This document shows, one piece after another, positions 55,407-63,153 of a DNA stretch of 64,000 bases. Each line of letters begins with the position of its first letter. Position 1 is the stretch's first letter. The translations under genes and the position numbers were made by a program. The DNA lies in NCBI GenBank assembly GCA_016714605.1, contig JADKDL010000016.1:76820-140819 (forward strand). Reading direction: 5' to 3'. Origin of the DNA: Bacteroidales bacterium. Its GTDB lineage: Bacteria > Bacteroidota > Bacteroidia > Bacteroidales > UBA1715. The notes beneath the pieces were generated by a model. The model was not told where the DNA came from and did no database searches. It saw nothing but the letters and a program-made list of their open reading frames with translations.

Positions 55407-55757
55407 ATGGATATAGAAGCTGTAAGACTTATATGTATTTCGAAACAACAGGTAACTGAGGATATGCCATTTGGCGATGATACGGTTGTGTTTCGAATTG
55501 GTGGTAAAATGTTTGCTCTCTTAAGTTTAGATGGCAGTAACGAAATAAATCTAAAATGCAATCCCGAAAAGGCTATTGAATATAGGGAAAAGTACGATTT
55601 TGTTAAGCCTGGTTATCACATGAATAAGAGACACTGGAATTCGGTCTGTTTTGATACTACAATTCCTGATTCCCTACTTTCCGATATGATAAATCACTCT
55701 TATCAGTTAGTTTATGAGGGCTTGACAAGGGTGGTAAAAGAAAGTCTTGGTAAATAA
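55407..55757 (+). CDS. MmcQ/YjbR family DNA-binding-fold protein
   Basis: This 116-residue protein has the YjbR/CyaY-like fold signatures VTEDMPFGDDTVVFRIGGKM, NLKCNPEKAIEYREKY and PGYHMNKRHWNSV. The function is unresolved. It probably shares a transcript with the upstream SUI1 gene. The convergent trxB-like gene ends 90 bases away. Confidence 0.9.
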   Translation: MDIEAVRLICISKQQVTEDMPFGDDTVVFRIGGKMFALLSLDGSNEINLKCNPEKAIEYREKYDFVKPGYHMNKRHWNSVCFDTTIPDSLLSDMINHSYQLVYEGLTRVVKESLGK

Positions 55758-55802
55758 AATTCGTCTTGAATTTTTGAAATTGAGTTTCTTTTTGAAATTG
55801 AA

Positions 55803-55835
55803 TAAAAAAAAGAGTCGCACCAAAGTACGACTCTT
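55803..55835 (-). terminator. Terminator of the thioredoxin/radical SAM operon
   Basis: On the minus strand AAGAGTCG and CGACTCTT (outer arms 55828-55835 and 55810-55817) enclose a 10-base loop and are followed by eight T (55803-55810). It sits 12 bases after the reductase stop. Confidence 0.9.
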
Positions 55836-55847
55836 ATAATGTGTTAA

Positions 55848-56765
55848 TTAAAGTTTTTTCGAAATATCTATAGCTGCAATAGTACCATCGGCAACGGCTG
55901 TAGTTATCTGTCTGTATTTTTTGCTTCTCACATCGCCAACTGCATATATTCCATCTATGTTTGTCTGCATATCTTCATTTGTTTTTATGTAGCCCCAGTT
56001 GTCAAGTTCCAGTTTATCAGCAAATAAATCAATATTTGGTTTCATTCCAATAAAAACAAAAATTCCATCAGAAGCAATTTTTTCTGTTTTTTTAGTTTTC
56101 AAGTTTTCGTAGCTAACATACATTTTACCATCTATTTTTTCAAAAACTCGAGGTTCGCTTTCAAAAAGAAAAGATACTTTTGGGTTTGCAAAGAGTTTTT
56201 CTTGCGCTTCTTTATTAGCTGTAAGTTCTGCAAATTGGTGAATAATAGTTACTTTTGATGCAAATTTTGTAATGAATTCGGCTTCTTCTACAGCGCTATT
56301 TCCTCCACCAATAACTATAACTTCTTTGCCGTCGTAATATTTTGCATCGCAAGTAGCACAATATGAAATACCGTTGCCTTTAAATTCTTTTTCACCGGCA
56401 ATACCCAATGGTCTTGGACTTGCTCCTGTAGCAATAATAATTTTTTTAGCTTTTATTGTTTCAAAATCATCAATAAGAACCGTTTTGTTAACAAGGTCAA
56501 TTTTAGCCACATCAACCGCAACTTTGTATTTGGTACCGCAAAGTCGGGTCTGTTCAGACATGAAATGCGAAAGCATGTAGCCTTGTTGAGGCTTCTCAAA
56601 CCCTGGATAGTTAGAAACTTGGTGCGTGGTAGCTACTTGTCCGCCAGGTAATTGTACATCTACTAAAACAGTATTCACCTTGGCCTGACAAAGATATAAA
56701 CCTGCAGTTAAACCTGCAGGGCCACCTCCTATTATAAGAGCATCAACCTCACTGGTTGTTTTTTT
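55848..56765 (-). CDS. trxB: Thioredoxin reductase without its own start codon (probable C-terminal half of a Trx-TrxB fusion)
   Basis: This flavoprotein would pass electrons from NADPH to the upstream thioredoxin. FAD binding is in EVDALIIGGGPAGLTAGLYL, the redox disulfide is CATC (SYCATCDAKYYDG), NADPH binding is in VIGGGNSAVEEAEFI, and IYAVGDVRSKKYRQITTAV closes the FAD site. The frame opens after a TAA at 56766-56768 and reads KKTTSEVDAL... with no ATG, GTG or TTG before the essential GGGPAG motif. The first in-frame ATG (56678) would delete that motif. The end of the upstream thioredoxin overlaps and contains an A9 run (56759-56767); removing one A fuses the two genes in frame. It is therefore probably expressed as a fusion, by slippage or because the sequence has one A too many. 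Confidence 0.85.
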   Translation of the reverse strand, partial: KKTTSEVDALIIGGGPAGLTAGLYLCQAKVNTVLVDVQLPGGQVATTHQVSNYPGFEKPQQGYMLSHFMSEQTRLCGTKYKVAVDVAKIDLVNKTVLIDDFETIKAKKIIIATGASPRPLGIAGEKEFKGNGISYCATCDAKYYDGKEVIVIGGGNSAVEEAEFITKFASKVTIIHQFAELTANKEAQEKLFANPKVSFLFESEPRVFEKIDGKMYVSYENLKTKKTEKIASDGIFVFIGMKPNIDLFADKLELDNWGYIKTNEDMQTNIDGIYAVGDVRSKKYRQITTAVADGTIAAIDISKKL

Positions 56766-57114
56766 TTATTTTAGATTTTATGACGGCTACTTTATCTTTT
56801 GGCAGCAGGGCATCTAGATTCCTTGCTAAGTCGGACTTTTTTATACCGCCGCTTAGTTTCTCTCCGACTTGCTTACCATTGTCGAAAAATAAAACAGTAG
56901 GCGAACTATTTACATCTAGTTGGGTAGCTAATTCTTTGTTCCCTTGTCTGAATATTTTAAGTAATGTAATGTCTTTGCCATAAATTTCGTTCATGTTGTC
57001 AAATTTAGGCGCAAGTGCTTCACATGGCGGACATTCGGTAGAATAAAAGTCTAGTGCTACTTTGCCACCTTGTAAAACTTCTTTCTCGAATTCTTTTGCA
57101 GTAATCTCTTTCAT
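56749..57114 (-). CDS. Thioredoxin with CPPC active site
   Basis: This 121-residue protein has a thioredoxin fold with the active site STECPPCEAL instead of the usual CGPC, and the cis-Pro loop is VNSSPTVLFF. CPPC is less usual in thioredoxins and should alter the redox potential. The C-terminal tail (VIKSKIKKNNQ) is an extra, Lys-rich linker beyond a normal thioredoxin and ends in the A9 run that separates it by one base from the reductase frame. It starts 11 bases after the DUF1847 gene. Its likely job is cytosolic thiol supply to the cluster's enzymes. Confidence 0.9.
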   Translation of the reverse strand: MKEITAKEFEKEVLQGGKVALDFYSTECPPCEALAPKFDNMNEIYGKDITLLKIFRQGNKELATQLDVNSSPTVLFFDNGKQVGEKLSGGIKKSDLARNLDALLPKDKVAVIKSKIKKNNQ

Positions 57115-57125
57115 AATATATAATT

Positions 57126-57677
57126 TTATTGGTTTACAATTTCTAATGGGTTGTTTGCAAATACTCTGTCTTTAACTACGAATGTGGTAAAAGGGGCTTT
57201 TATGTATTTTTGAAATAATAAATCATGTCCTAGACAAAGTCCAATGGTTATTGCAAAATCTATTGTTTCTAAATTAAGTTGTTTTGCTTGAGAAATAGGG
57301 TTGCATGATACCGATTTTATTGTACTCTCTTTGTTTACAATGCATTGACTCATAGCTCCGGTTGTACATGATACTGCAACCGGATTAAGTCCTGCCGTTT
57401 TTAATTTATCAAAGATAACCGCAACTTTTGCTTCCATGCCATAGCAGTATGCCAATCCTATTTTTTCGAAGTGCATTTCATGCGCAAATTGTACAATTTC
57501 GTCAAATCTTGATAAGGTGCCAGCTTTTCCATTGTCAACTAGTTTTGCAGCAGCTTGTATTATTTCTTGATTCTCTGGTGTATGATATTCCTGCAAAACC
57601 AATTCAGAATCAAATTTTTGAGCAGAACAAGCTATGTTTTTTCTGCAGTTTTTAGTATTGCATTTTACACAGTTCAT
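57126..57677 (-). CDS. DUF1847 Cys-rich (putative metal-binding) protein
   Basis: This 183-residue protein starts MNCVKCNTKNCRKNIACSA, a CxxC..C..C cluster expected to hold a metal or iron-sulfur centre. The DUF1847 core follows: FAHEMHFEKIGLAYCYGME, VSCTTGAMSQCIVN, SCNPISQAKQLN and IGLCLGHDLLF. Conserved Cys residues occur throughout (Cys-Asn-Pro and GLCLGHD). The function is unknown. The start codon overlaps the radical SAM stop by four bases (ATGA), implying coupled translation, so it is probably an accessory of that enzyme. Confidence 0.9.
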   Translation of the reverse strand: MNCVKCNTKNCRKNIACSAQKFDSELVLQEYHTPENQEIIQAAAKLVDNGKAGTLSRFDEIVQFAHEMHFEKIGLAYCYGMEAKVAVIFDKLKTAGLNPVAVSCTTGAMSQCIVNKESTIKSVSCNPISQAKQLNLETIDFAITIGLCLGHDLLFQKYIKAPFTTFVVKDRVFANNPLEIVNQ

Positions 57678-58975
57678 TCTTTGAAATATGTTTTAATTCC
57701 TAACTCAAGTAATTCTTTTACCGGACGACAGTCTGGTGATAATATTCTGTTTGTTTTATTTTTTGCAACCGAAGCGCAACCGCCGCCGCAAGCCAATTGA
57801 ACATTACATTGAGCGTATTCTTGTATAGATAAAACATCTCTGGTTTCCCAGTCGGTAATTAATTCATTATGCAATTTTACTTCAGGGTAATATGTGCCTA
57901 GACTTTCGTTTTGTTTTCCAACCGTTGCTGTACAAGAAAATATATGACCACTAAAATCAAAAGCCCATTCTGTTTTTGTTCCCGGACAAGAATCAAAAAG
58001 AGGTGAGGGTAGTTCGCCGTTTTCAAAAATGAATTTTGAAATTGAAAATCCGGGTTTGTGAAATTCTAATATCTCCGGGTGCTTTTGTATGAGAGCATAC
58101 ACCGTTTCATACAACTCTATTCTGGAAAAAAGTCGTTGATTGTTTGTTTGGCAATGGTGCAGTTCATAATTGCGCCCTAATTGTGTTTTGAAAAGTGACG
58201 ATTTTGTCCATCCTTTTTCAATAGAGAAATTTGCCAACATTGGTAAATCTGTAATGTTTTCTTTGTCCACAACCATTCGCAAATTCACAGGAATATTATT
58301 TTTAATTAATAAATCTATTCCGGAAACTATTTTTTCAAAACTACCTTGTCTGTTTTTTAAGAATCTTCTTTTATCGTGTGTTGTTGCAAGTCCGTCTAGG
58401 GTTACTTGTATTTCTCTTATTGGAGCATCTTTAAGTATATCTATATAATCTTCAATAGAATATCCGTTGGTAACAAATGCTAAATCTAGTTTTCTTTTTT
58501 TTGCAGCATCTATAATATAAGTTATAGCTTTTTTATATTTTTCACCGCTCAGCAATGGCTCACCTCCAAATATTGTAATGTATTTTTTTCTGTTTCTAAA
58601 ATTATTATCAATATATGAAAAGAATGCATCAATTACATCATTTGAAATAATGTTATCTGGATTGTTGTATTCATCTTGATAGCAGTATGAACAAGCAAAA
58701 TTACATGAATACCAAGGCACAAAGAAAATCTGAATTTCATCGGTTTCTCTGTCGTCAATAAACTGTAGGTATTTTTCATTGAAAAGAGAAGTTTCTGTAG
58801 CTTCGTCAATCAAATATCCGTTTTCAGTTAATAAAGAGTCTGAATAATCTTTGTTTTTTATTTTCTGAGCTTCTTCTTTTGTTAAAATATCAGCTTTTTG
58901 AAGGAGTGGATTTACAAGAAAATAATTTTCAGAATCTTTGATTTTAGAGAATATGTTATGCTTGGAGAAATACAT
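57674..58975 (-). CDS. Radical SAM/SPASM enzyme, peptide-maturase-like
   Basis: This is a 433-residue enzyme. The 4Fe-4S-SAM motif is WYSCNFACSYCYQDE (CxxxCxxC) at about residue 90, followed by ITIFGGEPLL (GGEP motif) and VTLDGLATTHDKRR. An N-terminal region (1-80) without clear homology could bind a leader peptide. The C-terminal SPASM domain holds auxiliary clusters: FDSCPGTK, GHIFSCTAT, then CNVQLACGGGCASV and SPDCRP. This architecture is that of RiPP maturases and sulfatase-maturing enzymes. No sulfatase is in the window, but a 31-residue Cys-containing peptide is encoded just upstream. It overlaps the DUF1847 gene by four bases. Confidence 0.92.
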   Translation of the reverse strand: MYFSKHNIFSKIKDSENYFLVNPLLQKADILTKEEAQKIKNKDYSDSLLTENGYLIDEATETSLFNEKYLQFIDDRETDEIQIFFVPWYSCNFACSYCYQDEYNNPDNIISNDVIDAFFSYIDNNFRNRKKYITIFGGEPLLSGEKYKKAITYIIDAAKKRKLDLAFVTNGYSIEDYIDILKDAPIREIQVTLDGLATTHDKRRFLKNRQGSFEKIVSGIDLLIKNNIPVNLRMVVDKENITDLPMLANFSIEKGWTKSSLFKTQLGRNYELHHCQTNNQRLFSRIELYETVYALIQKHPEILEFHKPGFSISKFIFENGELPSPLFDSCPGTKTEWAFDFSGHIFSCTATVGKQNESLGTYYPEVKLHNELITDWETRDVLSIQEYAQCNVQLACGGGCASVAKNKTNRILSPDCRPVKELLELGIKTYFKE

Positions 58976-59022
58976 GGTTTTTCCAGATTATGTAAGTTTA
59001 AATATTTGAATATGAAGTTTAT

Positions 59023-59051
59023 AAACGCCCCATAATTTTTGTGGGGCGTTT
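59023..59051. promoter_or_regulatory. Strong GC hairpin between the Cys peptide and radical SAM genes
   Basis: AAACGCCCCA (59023-59032) pairs perfectly with TGGGGCGTTT (59042-59051) around a 9-base loop. Only the plus strand has a T-run after it, whereas genes here run on the minus strand, so it is not a standard terminator for them. It could be an attenuator or mRNA-processing stem that makes more peptide than enzyme message. Confidence 0.6.
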
Positions 59052-59058
59052 AATTTTT

Positions 59059-59154
59059 TTAATCGTGACAGCCTGCCACAATTTTTGAATTTTTCGCACA
59101 ACATTGAGCTACTTTAGTTTCGCTTTTGTTTGTACTTTTAGTTAATGATTTCAT
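59059..59154 (-). CDS. 31-residue Cys-containing peptide (putative radical SAM substrate)
   Basis: ATG at 59154, stop at 59059. The N-terminal 16 residues are polar and Lys/Ser/Thr-rich (MKSLTKSTNKSETK...), as in a leader. The C-terminal core is AQCCAKNSKIVAGCHD, with a vicinal Cys pair, a third Cys and a His. It lies 37 bases after the ArsM-like gene and 83 bases before the radical SAM frame, all on one strand. It has no signal peptide. It resembles a RiPP precursor or a small metal-binding peptide; no family name is recognised. The call rests on position, composition and a clean start/stop only. Confidence 0.6.
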   Translation of the reverse strand: MKSLTKSTNKSETKVAQCCAKNSKIVAGCHD

Positions 59155-59191
59155 AATTGAATTATTAAATAGTGAATAAAAATTAATAAAG

Positions 59192-59846
59192 CTAAGAACA
59201 GCCACAGCCTTTTTTTGTTCCGGTTATTGTAAAGCTCGATACCTCAATTTTTCCTTTTTGATACGGTTTGCTTTCTTCAATAATTTGTATACCGGTAAAG
59301 CCTGCGCTATTAAGTTGGAGTTAAATATTCTTGTTTTGTAACAGCACCAGCCCAACATTCTGAAACTGCAACCAGATCATTCTTAAATTCTACAGGAACA
59401 GGCACTGATGAGTATATGTCACTAACCACGAATCTGCCACCTTTTCTAAGGATTCTGTATATTTCATTCCATACAGTTTGTTTATTTTCCGCATGATTAA
59501 TAGTGCAGTTAGAAATAACCAAATTGGCAGTGTTATTAGGTAATTGCAAATTATGCAAATCAGTTTTTAAGAAAGTAACATTTTTTACGTTTAGCTTCTC
59601 TGCATTTTTTCTAGCTTTTTCAAGCATACCGTCAGCAATATCAATACCATACACATGACCTGAGCTACCAACTTTTTGTGCTAGTCTTATTACATCAGTA
59701 CCTTTACCGCTACCTAAATCAACACAAATCTCGCCTATTTGGGGTTCAGAATAGTTTATTGCACCCCCACAAGAAAGGCAACAGCCATCGTCTTGAGAGA
59801 GTTCTGAATATCTTATTTCTATTTTAGAAGTATCCATATGTTTCAA
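59192..59846 (-). pseudogene. ArsM-like SAM-dependent methyltransferase, frameshifted near the C terminus
   Basis: The main frame (59846-59310) encodes DDGCCLSCGG (a vicinal Cys pair), then motif I VDLGSGKGTDVIRL, GIDIADGMLEKA, DLHNLQLPNNTANLVISNC and YRILRKGGRFVVSDI. This is the arsenite/metalloid methyltransferase group within the UbiE-like family. The frame stops at EYLTPT, but in the +1 frame the family's C-terminal strand segment continues: NSAGFTGIQIIEESKPYQKG, SFTITGTKKGCGCS, ending at 59192. Removing one base near 59318-59322 would join them to about 217 residues. The tail GCGCS adds a Cys pair. The substrate could be a metalloid, or a thiol of the neighbouring peptide (inference). 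It starts four bases after the thioredoxin lipoprotein. Confidence 0.85.
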
Positions 59847-59850
59847 TCAT

Positions 59851-60393
59851 TTATTTAGCAAGTAAAAAGCTTTCAATTATTTTTTTATATTCTTCTTTAG
59901 AAGATGCTCCTGTAGTCATTTGCGGTTGTCCATTAGCCGGACAGTATAAAATAGCAGGTATGCCTCTAATGCCAAATGCACCGGATAAGTTTCTTTGTTC
60001 ATCGGTATTAACTTTGTAGAAATCTACTTTCCCGGCATATTCTTTAGACAGTTCATCTAATCTTGGTGCTACCATTTTACAAGGTCCACACCAATCAGCA
60101 TAAAAATCTACAATACATGGTCTTGTACCTGCAAATTTCCATTCTTTATTAGTTTCGTAGTTGAAAATTAAAGTTTTAAACTCTTCTGAGTTAATTTTTC
60201 TCACACCGCCTATATTTTCATTTGCTTGGCTGCTATTTTCATTTTTCTCAATATTGCTTACCGATGCTATAGATGCCTCAGATTGTGAGATAGTTGCGCT
60301 CTCGTTTAATTTATCTTGAGATATCTGCTTGTCTTGCGAACCACAAGAGTTTAAAAAAAGACTTGATAATAATAATAAGATAACTTTTTTCAT
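59851..60393 (-). CDS. Thioredoxin-like lipoprotein (CGPC)
   Basis: This is a 180-residue protein. A signal peptide with lipobox LFLNSC is followed by a Ser/Asn/Gln-rich linker (about 20-60) and a thioredoxin domain (about 65-178): VDFYADWCGPCKMVAPRL, FYKVNTDEQ, and the cis-Pro loop GIRGIPAILY. It is therefore an extracytoplasmic disulfide-active protein, complementing the cytosolic CPPC thioredoxin at the other end of the operon. It is the first gene of the cluster; the ArsM-like gene starts four bases later. Confidence 0.92.
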   Translation of the reverse strand: MKKVILLLLSSLFLNSCGSQDKQISQDKLNESATISQSEASIASVSNIEKNENSSQANENIGGVRKINSEEFKTLIFNYETNKEWKFAGTRPCIVDFYADWCGPCKMVAPRLDELSKEYAGKVDFYKVNTDEQRNLSGAFGIRGIPAILYCPANGQPQMTTGASSKEEYKKIIESFLLAK

Positions 60394-60895
60394 AATTTAT
60401 TTTTTTAACTTTTTTATTTTACTTTTTTTTTCGTGTATTTAATTATTTAAAGTAATGTTTCAATATTTTTTCTTAGGCAAAGAAATAAATAATTGTTTTA
60501 TTTTACTGTGATTTTTATCACAAATTGACTGTAAATAGTAAGATATTTAATTTTTCTCCCTATTTCAATTCGTAATATAATACTTTGAATCTATAGTGTG
60601 TTGACTTATAGTGTTTAATAGAATGTGTTTTGTTTTTTTAAAGCTTTGGTATAAATTTTATATTATTTTGTTTTTTTAATATTTCTGATACAATATACAA
60701 ATCCTATTTTTCAAAAACATCAAAAATATGTAGTCTTTTCTTTTTTTAGTAACTTATTTTATCAATTATAGAGGTTTTTTTTATACATTCGTTGCCTCTT
60801 TGCTGCTTACCTAAAAACAAGCATTGTTTAAGATAATGAAACAAGGAAAGACTGTGAATATTTTTTTTAATTATTGTTGAATCTCAAATTTTAAA
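60394..60895. other. Divergent intergenic region without a visible gene
   Basis: Five hundred AT-rich bases lie between the thioredoxin lipoprotein (minus) and the tail-specific protease (plus). It must hold both promoters; I did not find an exact TAnnTTTG match with good spacing. No RNA fold or coding frame was recognised. Confidence 0.45.
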
Positions 60896-62997
60896 ATGAA
60901 AAAAATAACATTTTTAATTTTTCTGTCACTCGTTATTATTTCTCTTTTTTCATACACCTCTATAGATGCAAAAAAGAAAAGAAAGCGTTTTAGTAGGAGC
61001 AATATCCGAAATACTATCTGCATATCATTATAGTCCGGTTGTTCTTGATGATGCTTTTTCTGAAAAATGTTTTAAATTATATATAGAACATTTAGATTTC
61101 AATAAAATTTATCTTCTACAATCTGATATAAATGTATTAGAAACCTATAAGTACAAGATAGATGACGAGATTAAAGACAAAACATTCAATTTTTTCGATT
61201 TAAGTGTTGAAGTTATTGAAAAGAGAATAGAGGAAACTACATTACTCTATCAAGAAATGCTTCAAAGTCCGTTTGATTATACTGTTGTAGAGCAAATTGA
61301 ACTTAATGAAGAGAAAATCAATTATCCGATTGATAAGAATGCTCAAAAAGAAATGTGGCGTAAAACACTAAAATACCACACATTAGATAAAATTGTAGAT
61401 TCATACAACACTCAGTTAGAAAATAAGAAAAAGAGCGATACTGTTGTTTTGAAGAGTTTTGAAGAGCTAGAAAAAGAAGCAAGAGCTTATGTATTGAAAA
61501 AATTCGACAATAGATTTAAGCGAATTGAAAAACTTAACAGCGAAGACAGATTGTCTGTTTATGTAAACACTATTACCGGATGTTTCGATCCACACACCTC
61601 ATATTTACCGCCAAATGACAAAGAAGATTTTGATATTTCAATTTCCGGAAAACTTGAAGGCATTGGAGCAACTTTGTCTGTAAAAGATGAATATATAAAG
61701 GTAGTAAATATTGTACCTGGTAGCGCCTCTTGGAGACAGGGCGAGCTTGAGACCGAAGATTTGATTTTAAAAGTTGGGCAAGGAGACAGTGAGCCAGTTG
61801 ATGTAGTAGGCATGAGACTCGATGAAGCAGTTCAGCTCATAAGAGGTCCAAAAGGCAGTAAAGTTGTGCTTACTGTAAAGAAAATTGATGGTAGCATTAA
61901 ACTTATACCTATTATTAGAGATGTGGTTATGCTTGAAGAAACATTTGCAAAATCTACAATATTAAGTTCTAAAGATAATTCCAAAAAAATTGGATATATA
62001 TATTTGCCAAAATTTTATGTTGATTTTGAAAATGCTAAGGGAAGACGTTGTGCTGTAGATATCAAAGCAGAGCTCATTAAATTAAATACAGAGAAAGTCG
62101 ACGGTATTATTTTTGATTTAAGAAACAACGGAGGCGGTTCTTTGGCAGATGTAGTGCAGATAGGTGGTTATTTTATTGAAAAAGGACCAATTGTTCAAGT
62201 AAAGTCAAAAATGTTTGCTCCTGCTATTAAAGAAGATAGCGATCCTTCAATTGTTTATAATATTTACCTCTATTATATTAGTAATTTCATTTAGTGCATC
62301 GGCTTCAGAAATATTAGCTGCAGCCATGCAAGATTATGGAAGGGCGGTTATTGTAGGAACAACTTCAACCTATGGAAAAGGTTCAGTTCAGAATGTTGTT
62401 GACATAGATCAAAGTCTGCCGGCTCAAATGGACGATGTAAAACCTCTTGGTTCCTTGAAAATTACTATTCAAAAGTTTTATAGAATTGATGGATCTACAA
62501 CACAATTAAAAGGAGTTATTCCAGATATCGTTTTACCCGACAACTATTCTTATTTGGAAATAGGAGAAAAAGAACTTGATTATCCATTGGCTTGGGATCA
62601 GATACCTGCTGTAAAATACCAAAAATGGTCAAGTAACCTGTCAATTTCAGATTTGAAAAAAGAATTTGAAAAAAGGTCAAAAAAAGACACCATTCTTAAA
62701 GCAATTGATGAGGCTGCACTTTGGTTGAAAAATCAAAGAGATATGTCATTATATAGTTTAGAATATGAAGCATATCAAAAAAATAAGGAAGATGTAAAAA
62801 CTAAATCTTCAAAATATAAAGAACTGAATAAAGTAAAAACAGGCTTGGTAGTAAGTTCTTTTCAAAAAGAAGATAAATTGGAGACAAGACTTGATACCGT
62901 GAAAAATGCTAGTCAGAAAGAGTGGTACAAGGAGCTTGAGAACGATGTGCAACTATATAATACCTATTCAATAATGCTTGATATGTTATCAAAATAA
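60896..62997 (+). pseudogene. Tail-specific (C-terminal processing) peptidase, S41 family, with two frameshifts
   Basis: The ATG at 60896 starts a signal peptide (MKKITFLIFLSLVIISLFS). At an A6 run (near 60969-60974) the frame is lost; deleting one A leads to SVLVGAISEILSAYHYSPV. The long middle frame holds the N-terminal helical domain, a PDZ domain (GKLEGIGATLSV...VPGSASWRQGEL) and IIFDLRNNGGGSLADVVQ. It ends just past EDSDPSIVYN, and the +1 frame resumes with FSASASEILAAAMQDYGRAV (catalytic Ser) and TSTYGKGSVQ (catalytic Lys), then the C-terminal DUF3340-like helical domain to 62997. Prc cleaves proteins from their C termini in the periplasm. Intact length would be about 700 residues, as in the family. 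The conserved Asn before FSASASE appears as Ile, suggesting more than one wrong base around 62265-62300. Confidence 0.88.
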
Positions 62998-63081
62998 TGG
63001 TTGATATTAGTGTTTAAATTAATGTTAATTAATTGATAAAATAATATAAAGAGATAACTTTAATAAATGATTGTTAATATT

Positions 63082-63112
63082 TTTGTAGAATATAATGATT
63101 ATTTTATATTTG
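63082..63112 (+). promoter_or_regulatory. Promoter of the terminal lipoprotein gene
   Basis: TTTG (63082-63085) and TATATTTG (63105-63112) are 19 bases apart, an exact consensus match. The ATG at 63154 follows 42 bases later. Confidence 0.7.
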
Positions 63113-63153
63113 TAAACAGCAATCTATTAGTCTGAGAAATAAAATACAGAAAA

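Noticed and set aside
57674..58975. Anaerobic sulfatase-maturating enzyme
   Set aside because: The SPASM pattern alone would allow it, but no sulfatase is in the window and the gene is embedded with a Cys peptide, DUF1847 and thioredoxins.
59023..59051. Hairpin as the terminator separating the peptide operon from the radical SAM operon
   Set aside because: On the coding (minus) strand it is followed by ATAAACTTC, not a T-run; I keep it as a regulatory stem.
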